Below the pieces are notes generated by a model that worked only from the letters and a program-made list of their open reading frames with translations, was not told the DNA's origin and made no database searches. Shown here one piece after another: positions 12,826 through 18,628 of a DNA stretch of 18,628 bases. How positions within the stretch are numbered: the first letter of the stretch is position 1; each line of letters opens with the position of its first letter. Source of the stretch: Succinatimonas sp. CAG:777 (GTDB lineage: Bacteria > Pseudomonadota > Gammaproteobacteria > Enterobacterales > Succinivibrionaceae); assembly GCA_000431835.1 (NCBI GenBank), contig HF987953.1:1-18628 (forward strand), written 5' to 3'. The position numbers and the translations under genes were made by a program.

Positions 12826-14649
12826 ATGACTAAGTCAAATTCAGATCTTTATAAATCAGTAGGTTATATTGTTTTAGCGCTAGCTATTACAATTATTCTG
12901 TATTATGTTAACGGTTTATCTTTACAGGATAATTTCGCTTTCACAACTTATTCATTATTAGGTTTATTTTGCTTATGTGGTAGTTTTAAGCTCTGTAAAA
13001 GCAAAAAATTTATTGTTGCACTTCTTGTTTTTGAAATTACATATTTAAGCGTTTACTTTTTATCAATTTTATTAAGTTTGAATACATCATTATTTGACTT
13101 TATAAAAGGTGTAGCTTTTTCTTTTGTAGTCTTTTCTCTTTTAGCCTGCATAAAGTATGTCTTTAATCGTATTACAAGCGGAGCAAACAGCTATATTTTA
13201 AAGAGCATCTTATCAATTCTTTACTTTGTATTTGTTTTTGTAGGTCTGTCCTTCCCTCTTTTAATGATTTGTTATTACGTGGCAACAGGCTCGTTGATTT
13301 CATCAGATATTATCCTTGCTCTAGCACAAACCAACAGTTCAGAAGGAAAGGAATTTTTTGTAAGTAACTTTAACTACAAGTGGGTTGTTTCTTTTGTAAT
13401 CCTAGTTGTTATTGTTGCTGTAAATTATCTCTTGTTAAATAGAATCGGCGAAACATCTAATGTAAGTGATACCAAAGCAAATAAGTCTAATCTTAAATTT
13501 GCAATCTTTTCATTGTTTGTAATGATTGTATCTGTATTTCTTGCTCTGCCAAGAATGGATTATCTTCCATATGCAGTAGTTAAGGTTACTTCAAGACAGT
13601 TAGATAATTTTGAATCCTACAAAAAGCAAAAGGGTGCAAGACTTGAAAAACTAAAAGCACTAACGTCATTAAAGCTAGATAATAATTTAAATGATGATGG
13701 TAATCTATTTATTTTAGTCATCGGTGAATCAGAAACTCGTGACAGAATGGGAGCTTATGGTTTTAATAGAGACAACACTCCTAATCTAAGTAAAGAAAGT
13801 TCATCAAAAAACACTATTCTATTTAAAAATGCATATGCTTCTTGGCCACAGACTGTTCAAGTTCTGTCTTATGCGTTAACTCAAGCAAATCAATATTCTT
13901 CAATTGAGACTGTTGATGCCTTCTCCATTATGGAAATAGCAAAGGCTGCAGGATACACAACATATTGGCTCTCTAATCAAAGAAAATTTGGCGTCTATGA
14001 AACTCCAATTACAGTTGTAGCGTCAACTGCAGATCATGAAATATGGACTAATGGATCTGCAAAGATGGAAGGTGTGTTCTTTGATGAAGAGTTATTAAAT
14101 CGTTTCCCTAGGATTGACCCTAAAAAGAATAACTTTATAGTAATTCATTTAATGGGATCTCACCAGAAATATGAAAAGCGTCTACCTTCAGAATATAAAG
14201 TGTTCCATGGTAATGACGAGATCAATGATTACTATGATGATACTGTGTTATATACAGATCATATAGTTTCAGAAATTTACAAGAAAGCAAAATCATATAG
14301 TAGCTTCATGGGAATGATGTACTTATCAGATCATGGTGAAGATCCTCACATTATAGGCGGTCACGACCCTGTAAATGTTAATGCACAGATGTTAAGGATC
14401 CCTGCAGTAGTTTACGTATCTGACAATTACATTAGCAGATGTAAAGATATTTATTCTAACTTAGAAGCAAATCGTGACAGGTATTGGTCAAATGATCTTT
14501 TGTATGAGTTAATGGTTTCATTATTGAGAATTGAAGGCGCCCCACATTTTAATTTGAACTTAGATATTGCCTCAAAAGAGTACAGCTTAGACAAAAATGA
14601 TGTTTTGACTATGTACGGTAAAAAACATGTAACAGAGTACGAAAAATAA
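12826..14649 (+). CDS. Phosphoethanolamine transferase, EptC/CptA-like
   Basis: The protein belongs to the alkaline-phosphatase-superfamily transferases that move phosphoethanolamine from phosphatidylethanolamine onto LPS or other surface targets, acting on the periplasmic side of the inner membrane. Of 607 residues, about 1-245 hold several membrane spans (near 10-28, 62-85, 91-112, 127-152, 185-205 and 224-242), and 290-580 form the catalytic domain. Metal and active-site residues are E301 in VIGESETRDRMGAYGF, the probable nucleophile T343 in SWPQTVQVLSYALTQAN, H446 in MGSHQKY, D502 and H503 in SDHGEDP, and H513. The periplasmic domain has only one cysteine (C539), unlike the disulfide-rich EptA/MCR group, so an EptC/CptA-like role on core sugars is more likely. 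The target is unknown. The ribosome site is weak. Confidence 0.85.
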   Translation: MTKSNSDLYKSVGYIVLALAITIILYYVNGLSLQDNFAFTTYSLLGLFCLCGSFKLCKSKKFIVALLVFEITYLSVYFLSILLSLNTSLFDFIKGVAFSFVVFSLLACIKYVFNRITSGANSYILKSILSILYFVFVFVGLSFPLLMICYYVATGSLISSDIILALAQTNSSEGKEFFVSNFNYKWVVSFVILVVIVAVNYLLLNRIGETSNVSDTKANKSNLKFAIFSLFVMIVSVFLALPRMDYLPYAVVKVTSRQLDNFESYKKQKGARLEKLKALTSLKLDNNLNDDGNLFILVIGESETRDRMGAYGFNRDNTPNLSKESSSKNTILFKNAYASWPQTVQVLSYALTQANQYSSIETVDAFSIMEIAKAAGYTTYWLSNQRKFGVYETPITVVASTADHEIWTNGSAKMEGVFFDEELLNRFPRIDPKKNNFIVIHLMGSHQKYEKRLPSEYKVFHGNDEINDYYDDTVLYTDHIVSEIYKKAKSYSSFMGMMYLSDHGEDPHIIGGHDPVNVNAQMLRIPAVVYVSDNYISRCKDIYSNLEANRDRYWSNDLLYELMVSLLRIEGAPHFNLNLDIASKEYSLDKNDVLTMYGKKHVTEYEK

Positions 14650-14653
14650 CAAA

Positions 14654-14670
14654 AAAAAGTTGTACTTTTT
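14654..14670 (+). terminator. A/T dyad after the transferase gene, around the S10 -35
   Basis: AAAAAGT-TGT-ACTTTTT is a perfect 7-bp inverted repeat with a three-base loop, four bases after the stop codon. It may act as a weak terminator for the upstream gene. It contains the -35 of the ribosomal promoter. Confidence 0.35.
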
Positions 14671-14687
14671 AGAATTTTATGTATAAT
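14660..14687 (+). promoter_or_regulatory. Promoter of the S10 ribosomal protein operon
   Basis: TTGTAC (14660-14665), a 16-base spacer and a consensus TATAAT (14682-14687) make this the best promoter match in the window. An A-rich tract at 14643-14658 directly upstream resembles an UP element, as expected for a ribosomal gene. Transcription would start near 14694. Confidence 0.8.
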
Positions 14688-14693
14688 AGTTGC

Positions 14694-14871
14694 ACTTTCG
14701 TTCTGCGCATAGAAACGCATGTAACGAGACCAGCCCTACTTCGTAATGATGCGGCTGAAGAGACTCTCCCTAACTTTGGGAGAAATTGGTAATAGTAGCA
14801 CTTCCTCTTATTTTGAATAAAGATAAGAAGGCAGGTGTATACTTGTTCTTTTATTTATTATGGAGTCTGCA
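14694..14871 (+). promoter_or_regulatory. Structured S10 leader, candidate L4-responsive region
   Basis: The leader is about 178 bases, similar in size to the E. coli S10 leader, in which L4 represses transcription and translation. Visible stems are CAGCC/GGCTG (14731-14735 with 14753-14757), TCTCCC/GGGAGA (14765-14770 with 14778-14783), and a bulged stem spanning 14804-14831 built on CTTAT/ATAAG. A U-rich stretch (14841-14859) lies just before the rpsJ ribosome site, the position where attenuation would occur. Regulation by L4 is inferred from the position and from the E. coli system. Confidence 0.5.
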
Positions 14872-15183
14872 ATGCAGAATCAAAGAATTAGGATCCGTCT
14901 TAAGGCATACGATCACAGATTGATTGATCACTCAACCGCTGAAATCGTTGAAACCGCTAAGCGCACAGGCGCTCAGGTACGTGGTCCAATCCCGCTCCCT
15001 ACTCGCAAGGAGCGTTACACCATCCTTATTTCCCCACATGTAAACAAAGATGCTCGTGATCAGTACGAAATCCGTACTCACAAACGTTTAGTTGATATCG
15101 TGGAGCCAACTGAGAAGACTGTTGATGCTTTAATGCGTTTAGATCTTGCAGCTGGTGTGGATGTTCAGATCAGCCTTCGCTAA
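14872..15183 (+). CDS. rpsJ: Small ribosomal subunit protein S10 (NusE)
   Basis: S10 sits in the head of the 30S subunit and, as NusE, joins NusB in transcription antitermination. From the ATG at 14872 it is 103 residues, the same as E. coli, beginning MQNQRIRIRLKAYDHR, with RGPIPLPTRKERY and the long-loop sequence HVNKDARDQYEIRTHKR. An in-frame ATG at 14860 would add MESA, but it has no ribosome site, whereas GGAG lies six bases before the ATG at 14872. It is the first gene of the operon, and the sharp rise in GC and in favoured codons from here on fits high expression. Confidence 0.97.
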   Translation: MQNQRIRIRLKAYDHRLIDHSTAEIVETAKRTGAQVRGPIPLPTRKERYTILISPHVNKDARDQYEIRTHKRLVDIVEPTEKTVDALMRLDLAAGVDVQISLR

Positions 15184-15198
15184 TAGGGGAATAATACA

Positions 15199-15837
15199 AT
15201 GTCAATCGGTTTAATTGGCCGCAAGCTTGGTATGACCCGTGTTTTCAACGAGAACGGCAAATCTGTTCCAGTAACAGTCATCCAGGTAGAAGCAAACCGC
15301 GTAACCCAGTTAAAGAATCTAGAGAATGACGGTTATACCGCTATTCAGGTAACAACTGGTGAGCGCAAAGCAAGTCGCATGACCAAGGCAGAAATTGGTC
15401 ACTTCGCAAAGTCCGGTGTTCAAGCAGGCCGTGGCTTATGGGAGTTTCGTTTAAATGATGAAGAGCTAGCTTCATACAAAGTTGGCGACGAAATCAAAGT
15501 AGACGCATTCCAGGACGTTAAGAAAGTAGATGTAACCGGCCAGTCAAAAGGTAAGGGTACAGCAGGTACAATCAAGCGTTACCACTTCTTACATCAGGAT
15601 TATACCCACGGTAACTCACGTTCACATCGTGTCCCAGGTTCTACAGGTCAGAATCAGACCCCAGGTAGAGTTTTCAAGGGCAAGAAGATGGTTGGTCATA
15701 TGGGTTCTGAGAAGGTTACAGTATTGGGCCTTGACTTAGTTCGCATTGACGCAGAACGTAACTTACTTCTCGTAAAGGGCGCTGTTCCAGGTGCTAATAA
15801 CGGGGATGTAATTGTAAGGCCAAGTCTTAAAGCTTAA
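15199..15837 (+). CDS. rplC: Large ribosomal subunit protein L3
   Basis: L3 is an early assembly protein of the 50S subunit whose long loop reaches toward the peptidyl transferase centre. The 212 residues compare with 209 in E. coli. The start MSIGLIGRKLGMTRVF and the loop GSTGQNQTPGRVFKGKKM are conserved. The glutamine in GQNQTPG corresponds to the residue methylated by PrmB in E. coli. A GGGGA ribosome site precedes the ATG, and the gap after rpsJ is 15 bases. Confidence 0.97.
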   Translation: MSIGLIGRKLGMTRVFNENGKSVPVTVIQVEANRVTQLKNLENDGYTAIQVTTGERKASRMTKAEIGHFAKSGVQAGRGLWEFRLNDEELASYKVGDEIKVDAFQDVKKVDVTGQSKGKGTAGTIKRYHFLHQDYTHGNSRSHRVPGSTGQNQTPGRVFKGKKMVGHMGSEKVTVLGLDLVRIDAERNLLLVKGAVPGANNGDVIVRPSLKA

Positions 15838-15854
15838 CCCGAGGTAATAGGATC

Positions 15855-16466
15855 ATGGAATTAAAGTTAGTTGGCGCAGACAAACAGCTAGAAGTGTCAG
15901 AGAGCACCTTCGGCCGTGAGTTCAATGAGCCATTAGTGCACCAGGTAGTAGTTTCATACCTGAGCACTGCACGCGCCGGTACTAAAGCTCAGAAGACTCG
16001 TTCTGAGGTATCAGGTGGCGGTAAGAAACCTTTCCGTCAGAAGGGCACAGGTCGTGCACGTGCTGGTTCAACCCGTTCACCATTATGGCGTGCAGGTGGT
16101 ACCATCTTCGCTGCAAAGCCACAGGATTGGACTCAGAAAGTTAACCGTAAGATGTATCGCGTAGCTATGAGCAGCATCTTATCAGAGTTAGTTCGTCAGG
16201 ACCGCTTAGTTGTAGTTGACGACTTCAAAGTTGAAGACCACAAGACCAAGTCTTTAGTTGCAAAATTAAAGGATTTAGGCTTAAAGCAGGTTCTAATCGT
16301 TACTGATGCTTTCGAAGAGAATTTATTCTTAGCATCTCGTAATCTATACAGAGTAGAAGTATGTCAGCCAGGTACTGCTGAGTTTAACCCAGTAAACCTA
16401 GTAGGCTTTGACAAAGTATTAATTACTTCTGCAGCTGTTAAGAAAGTAGAGGAGTTGCTGAAATAA
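15855..16466 (+). CDS. rplD: Large ribosomal subunit protein L4
   Basis: L4 lines part of the 50S exit tunnel. In E. coli it is also the autogenous repressor of this operon, acting on the leader RNA, so the leader at 14694-14871 is a likely target here. The 203 residues compare with 201 in E. coli. The extended tunnel loop KKPFRQKGTGRARAGSTRSP is conserved, as are AAKPQDWTQKVNRKM and the globular C-terminal half. GAGG lies upstream of the ATG. The stop overlaps the rplW start in TAATG. Confidence 0.97.
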   Translation: MELKLVGADKQLEVSESTFGREFNEPLVHQVVVSYLSTARAGTKAQKTRSEVSGGGKKPFRQKGTGRARAGSTRSPLWRAGGTIFAAKPQDWTQKVNRKMYRVAMSSILSELVRQDRLVVVDDFKVEDHKTKSLVAKLKDLGLKQVLIVTDAFEENLFLASRNLYRVEVCQPGTAEFNPVNLVGFDKVLITSAAVKKVEELLK

Positions 16467-16786
16467 TGTCAGAAGCACGTTTAATGAATATCTTACGCGC
16501 ACCTGTAATCTCTGAGAAGAGCTCAGCTGCACAGCAGGATAAGAATACTTTAGTATTCAAGGTATTAAAGGACGCAACTAAGGACGAAATCAAGGCTGCA
16601 GTTGAGACTTTATTCAACGTTAAAGTTGAAGCTGTTCGCACCCTAAATTTCCAGGGCAAAGTACGTCGTACAGCTCGTGGTTTTGGCAAGCGTTCTGATT
16701 GGAAAAAGGCTTATGTTACTCTTCCTGAGGGTACTCAGTTAGACATTGAGGATGCCTCACAGCAGACTAACAAGGAGAGCAAGTAA
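16466..16786 (+). CDS. rplW: Large ribosomal subunit protein L23
   Basis: L23 sits at the exit of the 50S tunnel and is the docking point for trigger factor and SRP. The 106 residues compare with 100 in E. coli; the extra length is mostly a polar C-terminal tail. Conserved segments are LRAPVISEKSS (10-20), NTLVFKVLKDATKDEIKAAVE and the basic loop KVRRTARGFGKRSDWKKAYV. The start overlaps the rplD stop by one base, and the stop overlaps rplB the same way, so all three are probably translationally coupled. Confidence 0.96.
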   Translation: MSEARLMNILRAPVISEKSSAAQQDKNTLVFKVLKDATKDEIKAAVETLFNVKVEAVRTLNFQGKVRRTARGFGKRSDWKKAYVTLPEGTQLDIEDASQQTNKESK

Positions 16787-17601
16787 TGGCAATCATTAAG
16801 GCAAAGCCAACCTCCGCAGCCCGTCGTCATGTCGTACAGATCAAGACACCTGGCTTATGGAAAGGTGGTCCAGAGCGTTCTCTAACAGCAGAGAAGCGTA
16901 AGACTGGTGGTCGTGACAATTATGGTCACATTTCAACCCGTCACATTGGTGGTGGTCACAAGCAGCGCTATCGTTTAGTTGACTTTAAGCGTCAGAAGGA
17001 TGGTATTGAGGCACGCGTTGAGCGTCTTGAGTACGATCCAAACCGTTCAGCTCACATTGCATTAGTTTGCTATGCTGATGGTGTACGCAGCTATATCTTA
17101 GCTCCTAAAGGCTTAAAGGAAGGCGACGTTGTTGTATCTGGTTCTGATGCTCCTATCAAGGTAGGTAATGCATTACCAATGCGCAACATCCCACTAGGTA
17201 CAACAATTCACGCAGTAGAGTTAAACCCAGGTGCTGGTGCAGTATTTGCTCGTTCAGCTGGTTGCTACTGTGAATTAGTTGCTCGTGAAGGTGCTTATGT
17301 AACCTTACGTATGCGTTCAGGCGAAATGCGTAAAGTTTTAGCAGACGGTCGTGCAACAATCGGTGAGATTGGTAACGGCGAGCACATGCTAGCTCAGTTA
17401 GGTAAAGCTGGTGCTAAGCGTTGGCGTGGTGTACGTCCTACAGTTCGTGGTATGTCAATGAACCCTATCGATCACCCACATGGTGGTGGTGAGGGCCGTA
17501 ATAAGGGCATTCAGCCACGTTCTCCATGGGGTACTCCATGTAAGGGTTATAAGACACGTAAGAACAAGCGTACTGATAAGTACATTGTTCATCACCGTTA
17601 A
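16786..17601 (+). CDS. rplB: Large ribosomal subunit protein L2
   Basis: L2 is needed for joining the two subunits and for peptidyl transferase activity. The 271 residues compare with 273 in E. coli. Conserved parts are TTRHIGGGHKQ-like STRHIGGGHKQRYR, VERLEYDPNRSAHIAL, LPMRNIPLGTT, and the C-terminal GMSMNPIDHPHGGGEGRN containing the functionally important histidine. A CYC pair (SAGCYCELV) replaces residues that are not cysteine in E. coli. The ATG overlaps the rplW stop. Confidence 0.98.
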   Translation: MAIIKAKPTSAARRHVVQIKTPGLWKGGPERSLTAEKRKTGGRDNYGHISTRHIGGGHKQRYRLVDFKRQKDGIEARVERLEYDPNRSAHIALVCYADGVRSYILAPKGLKEGDVVVSGSDAPIKVGNALPMRNIPLGTTIHAVELNPGAGAVFARSAGCYCELVAREGAYVTLRMRSGEMRKVLADGRATIGEIGNGEHMLAQLGKAGAKRWRGVRPTVRGMSMNPIDHPHGGGEGRNKGIQPRSPWGTPCKGYKTRKNKRTDKYIVHHR

Positions 17602-17621
17602 TCGATTAGCGAGGATATAAC

Positions 17622-17897
17622 ATGCCACGTTCTTTAAAGAAAGGTCCATTTATTGATGCGTCCTTACTAAAGAAGGTACTGCAGGTCCAGCAGACTGGTG
17701 ATAAGAAGCCAATCAAGACCTGGTCACGCCGTTCAGTTATCATTCCACAGATGATTGGAATGACCATCGCTGTTCATAACGGTCGTCAGCACGTACCTGT
17801 ATTCGTTTCAGACGAAATGGTTGGTCACAAGTTAGGTGAGTTTGCACCTACTCGTACCTTTAAGGGTCACACCGTAGCAACTGATGCTAAGGCCTAA
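17622..17897 (+). CDS. rpsS: Small ribosomal subunit protein S19
   Basis: S19 is in the 30S head, pairs with S13 and contacts the 50S subunit. The 91 residues compare with 92 in E. coli. The start MPRSLKKGPFIDASLLKK, the central IKTWSRRSVIIPQMIGMTIAV and the C-terminal KLGEFAPTRTFKGH are conserved. GAGG precedes the ATG. The gap to rplV is 15 bases. Confidence 0.97.
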   Translation: MPRSLKKGPFIDASLLKKVLQVQQTGDKKPIKTWSRRSVIIPQMIGMTIAVHNGRQHVPVFVSDEMVGHKLGEFAPTRTFKGHTVATDAKA

Positions 17898-17912
17898 TTG
17901 GAGTTTAATGTA

Positions 17913-18254
17913 ATGGAAGTTAAAGCAATACACCGTTATGCTCGTTCTTCTGCACAGAGAACTCGCTTGGTCGCTGATCAAGTTCGCGGTTTACCTGTTC
18001 AGAAAGCTTTGGATTTATTACAGTTCAGCCCACGTAAGGCTGCTGCTATTATCCGTAAAGTACTGCTCTCAGCAATTGCTAATGCAGAGCACAACCAGTC
18101 TTTAGACATCGACGATTTAGTTGTTGCAAAGATTATGGTTGATGAGGGTCCTTCACTAAAGCGTATCATGCCACGTGCTAAAGGCCGTGCAGACCGCATT
18201 GTAAAGCGTACTTCTCATATCACTGTTGTTGTAGCAGATAGCGTTAGGGAGTAA
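17913..18254 (+). CDS. rplV: Large ribosomal subunit protein L22
   Basis: L22 contributes a long hairpin to the 50S exit tunnel; changes there can give macrolide resistance. From the ATG at 17913 it is 113 residues, against 110 in E. coli, beginning MEVKAIHRYARSSAQ, with SAIANAEHN and the hairpin region EGPSLKRIMPRAKGRADRI. The frame stays open to a TTG at 17898, but GGAG at 17900-17903 serves the ATG, and the family N-terminus fits that start. No macrolide-resistance deletion is apparent in the hairpin. Confidence 0.96.
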   Translation: MEVKAIHRYARSSAQRTRLVADQVRGLPVQKALDLLQFSPRKAAAIIRKVLLSAIANAEHNQSLDIDDLVVAKIMVDEGPSLKRIMPRAKGRADRIVKRTSHITVVVADSVRE

Positions 18255-18256
18255 TT

Positions 18257-18628
18257 ATGGGTCAGAAAATTAATCCAAACGGAGTCAGACTTGGTATCAC
18301 TAGACCATACTCATCTGTTTGGTATGCATCTACTGCAAATTTCCCTGCTAACATCAAGAGCGACTCTGCAGTTCGTAAGTATTTAACCAACGAGTTAAAG
18401 AACGCATCTGTTTCAAAGATCGTTATTGATCGTCCTGCAAAGAGCATTCGTGTGACTATCTGCACAGCTCGTCCTGGTATCGTAATCGGTAAGAAGGGTG
18501 AGGATGTTGAGAAGTTACGTCAGAAGATCTCTGCAATCGCAGGTGTTCCAGCTCAGGTTAATATCAGCGAGATTCGCAAGCCTGATTTAGACGCTAAGTT
18601 AGTAGCAGATTCTATCGCTTCACAGTTA
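18257..18628 (+). CDS. rpsC: Small ribosomal subunit protein S3, N-terminal part
   Basis: S3 forms part of the mRNA entry site on the 30S subunit and helps unwind mRNA. Only the first 124 codons are in the window; the gene continues past its right edge. The start MGQKINPNGVRLGITRPYSS is typical. The KH domain shows the GxxG loop in VIGKKGEDVEKLR, followed by VNISEIRKPDLDAKLVADSIA. The ribosome site GGGAG overlaps the end of rplV, with two bases between stop and start. Confidence 0.97.
   Translation, partial: MGQKINPNGVRLGITRPYSSVWYASTANFPANIKSDSAVRKYLTNELKNASVSKIVIDRPAKSIRVTICTARPGIVIGKKGEDVEKLRQKISAIAGVPAQVNISEIRKPDLDAKLVADSIASQL

Noticed and set aside
14860..14871. Upstream ATG adding MESA to S10
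   Set aside because: No ribosome site precedes it, and its own bases form the GGAG site of the ATG at 14872; S10 proteins begin MQNQRIRI.
17898..17912. TTG start adding five residues to L22
   Set aside because: The TTGGAG is better read as the ribosome site for the ATG at 17913.
14860..18628. Rise in GC and change in codon use as a sign of transfer
   Set aside because: It begins exactly with the ribosomal genes and fits codon selection for high expression.
1..18628. tRNA, rRNA, CRISPR array or prophage
   Set aside because: Intergenic gaps are all under 260 bases and none shows a cloverleaf, regular direct repeats or phage genes; the only mobile DNA is the IS end at the left edge.

Overview
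The window looks like core chromosome of an AT-rich gammaproteobacterium. Gene content and order support this: a Vibrio/Shewanella-type Ddl, ppiB-lpxH divergent from cysS (as in E. coli), yicC divergent from pyrE (E. coli has yicC / rph-pyrE), and the S10 ribosomal protein operon in standard order. LpxH and a phosphoethanolamine transferase imply a Gram-negative envelope. Low GC, and QueH rather than QueG for queuosine, would suit an anaerobic host-associated lineage such as Succinivibrionaceae, but that placement is an inference I could not test.

Layout. 1-212: right end of an ISL3-type insertion sequence (transposase C-terminus plus putative terminal repeat), abutting the ddl terminator. 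213-2472: three minus-strand single-gene units, ddl, trxA and yhhQ. 2657-5446: polA on plus. 5443-6731: lpxH and ppiB on minus, lpxH meeting polA tail-to-tail in a shared CTAG. 6985-8355: cysS. 8489-10480: a YbjD-like OLD-family ATPase/TOPRIM nuclease with a roughly 118-residue insertion carrying four cysteines. 10505-11368: yicC on minus. 11476-12117: pyrE. 12130-12759: queH on minus. 12826-14649: an EptC/CptA-like phosphoethanolamine transferase. 14660-18628: S10 promoter, structured leader, then rpsJ-rplC-rplD-rplW-rplB-rpsS-rplV-rpsC, the last cut by the window end.

How the genes relate. Most are unlinked housekeeping functions: DNA repair and replication (polA), cell wall (ddl), lipid A (lpxH) and envelope modification (the transferase), redox and folding (trxA, ppiB), tRNA charging (cysS), pyrimidine synthesis (pyrE), RNA decay (yicC) and translation (S10). 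yhhQ (import of a deazaguanine precursor) and queH (last step) both serve tRNA queuosine although they are about 10 kb apart. No gap without a gene exceeds 300 bases; the gaps hold promoters, hairpin terminators and a few perfect dyads. No tRNA, rRNA, CRISPR array or prophage was seen.

I found no clear new multi-gene system. The best lead is the YbjD-like nuclease with its cysteine-rich insertion. Smaller leads are regulatory: hairpins that overlap neighbouring coding sequence, and palindromes sitting on divergent promoters.
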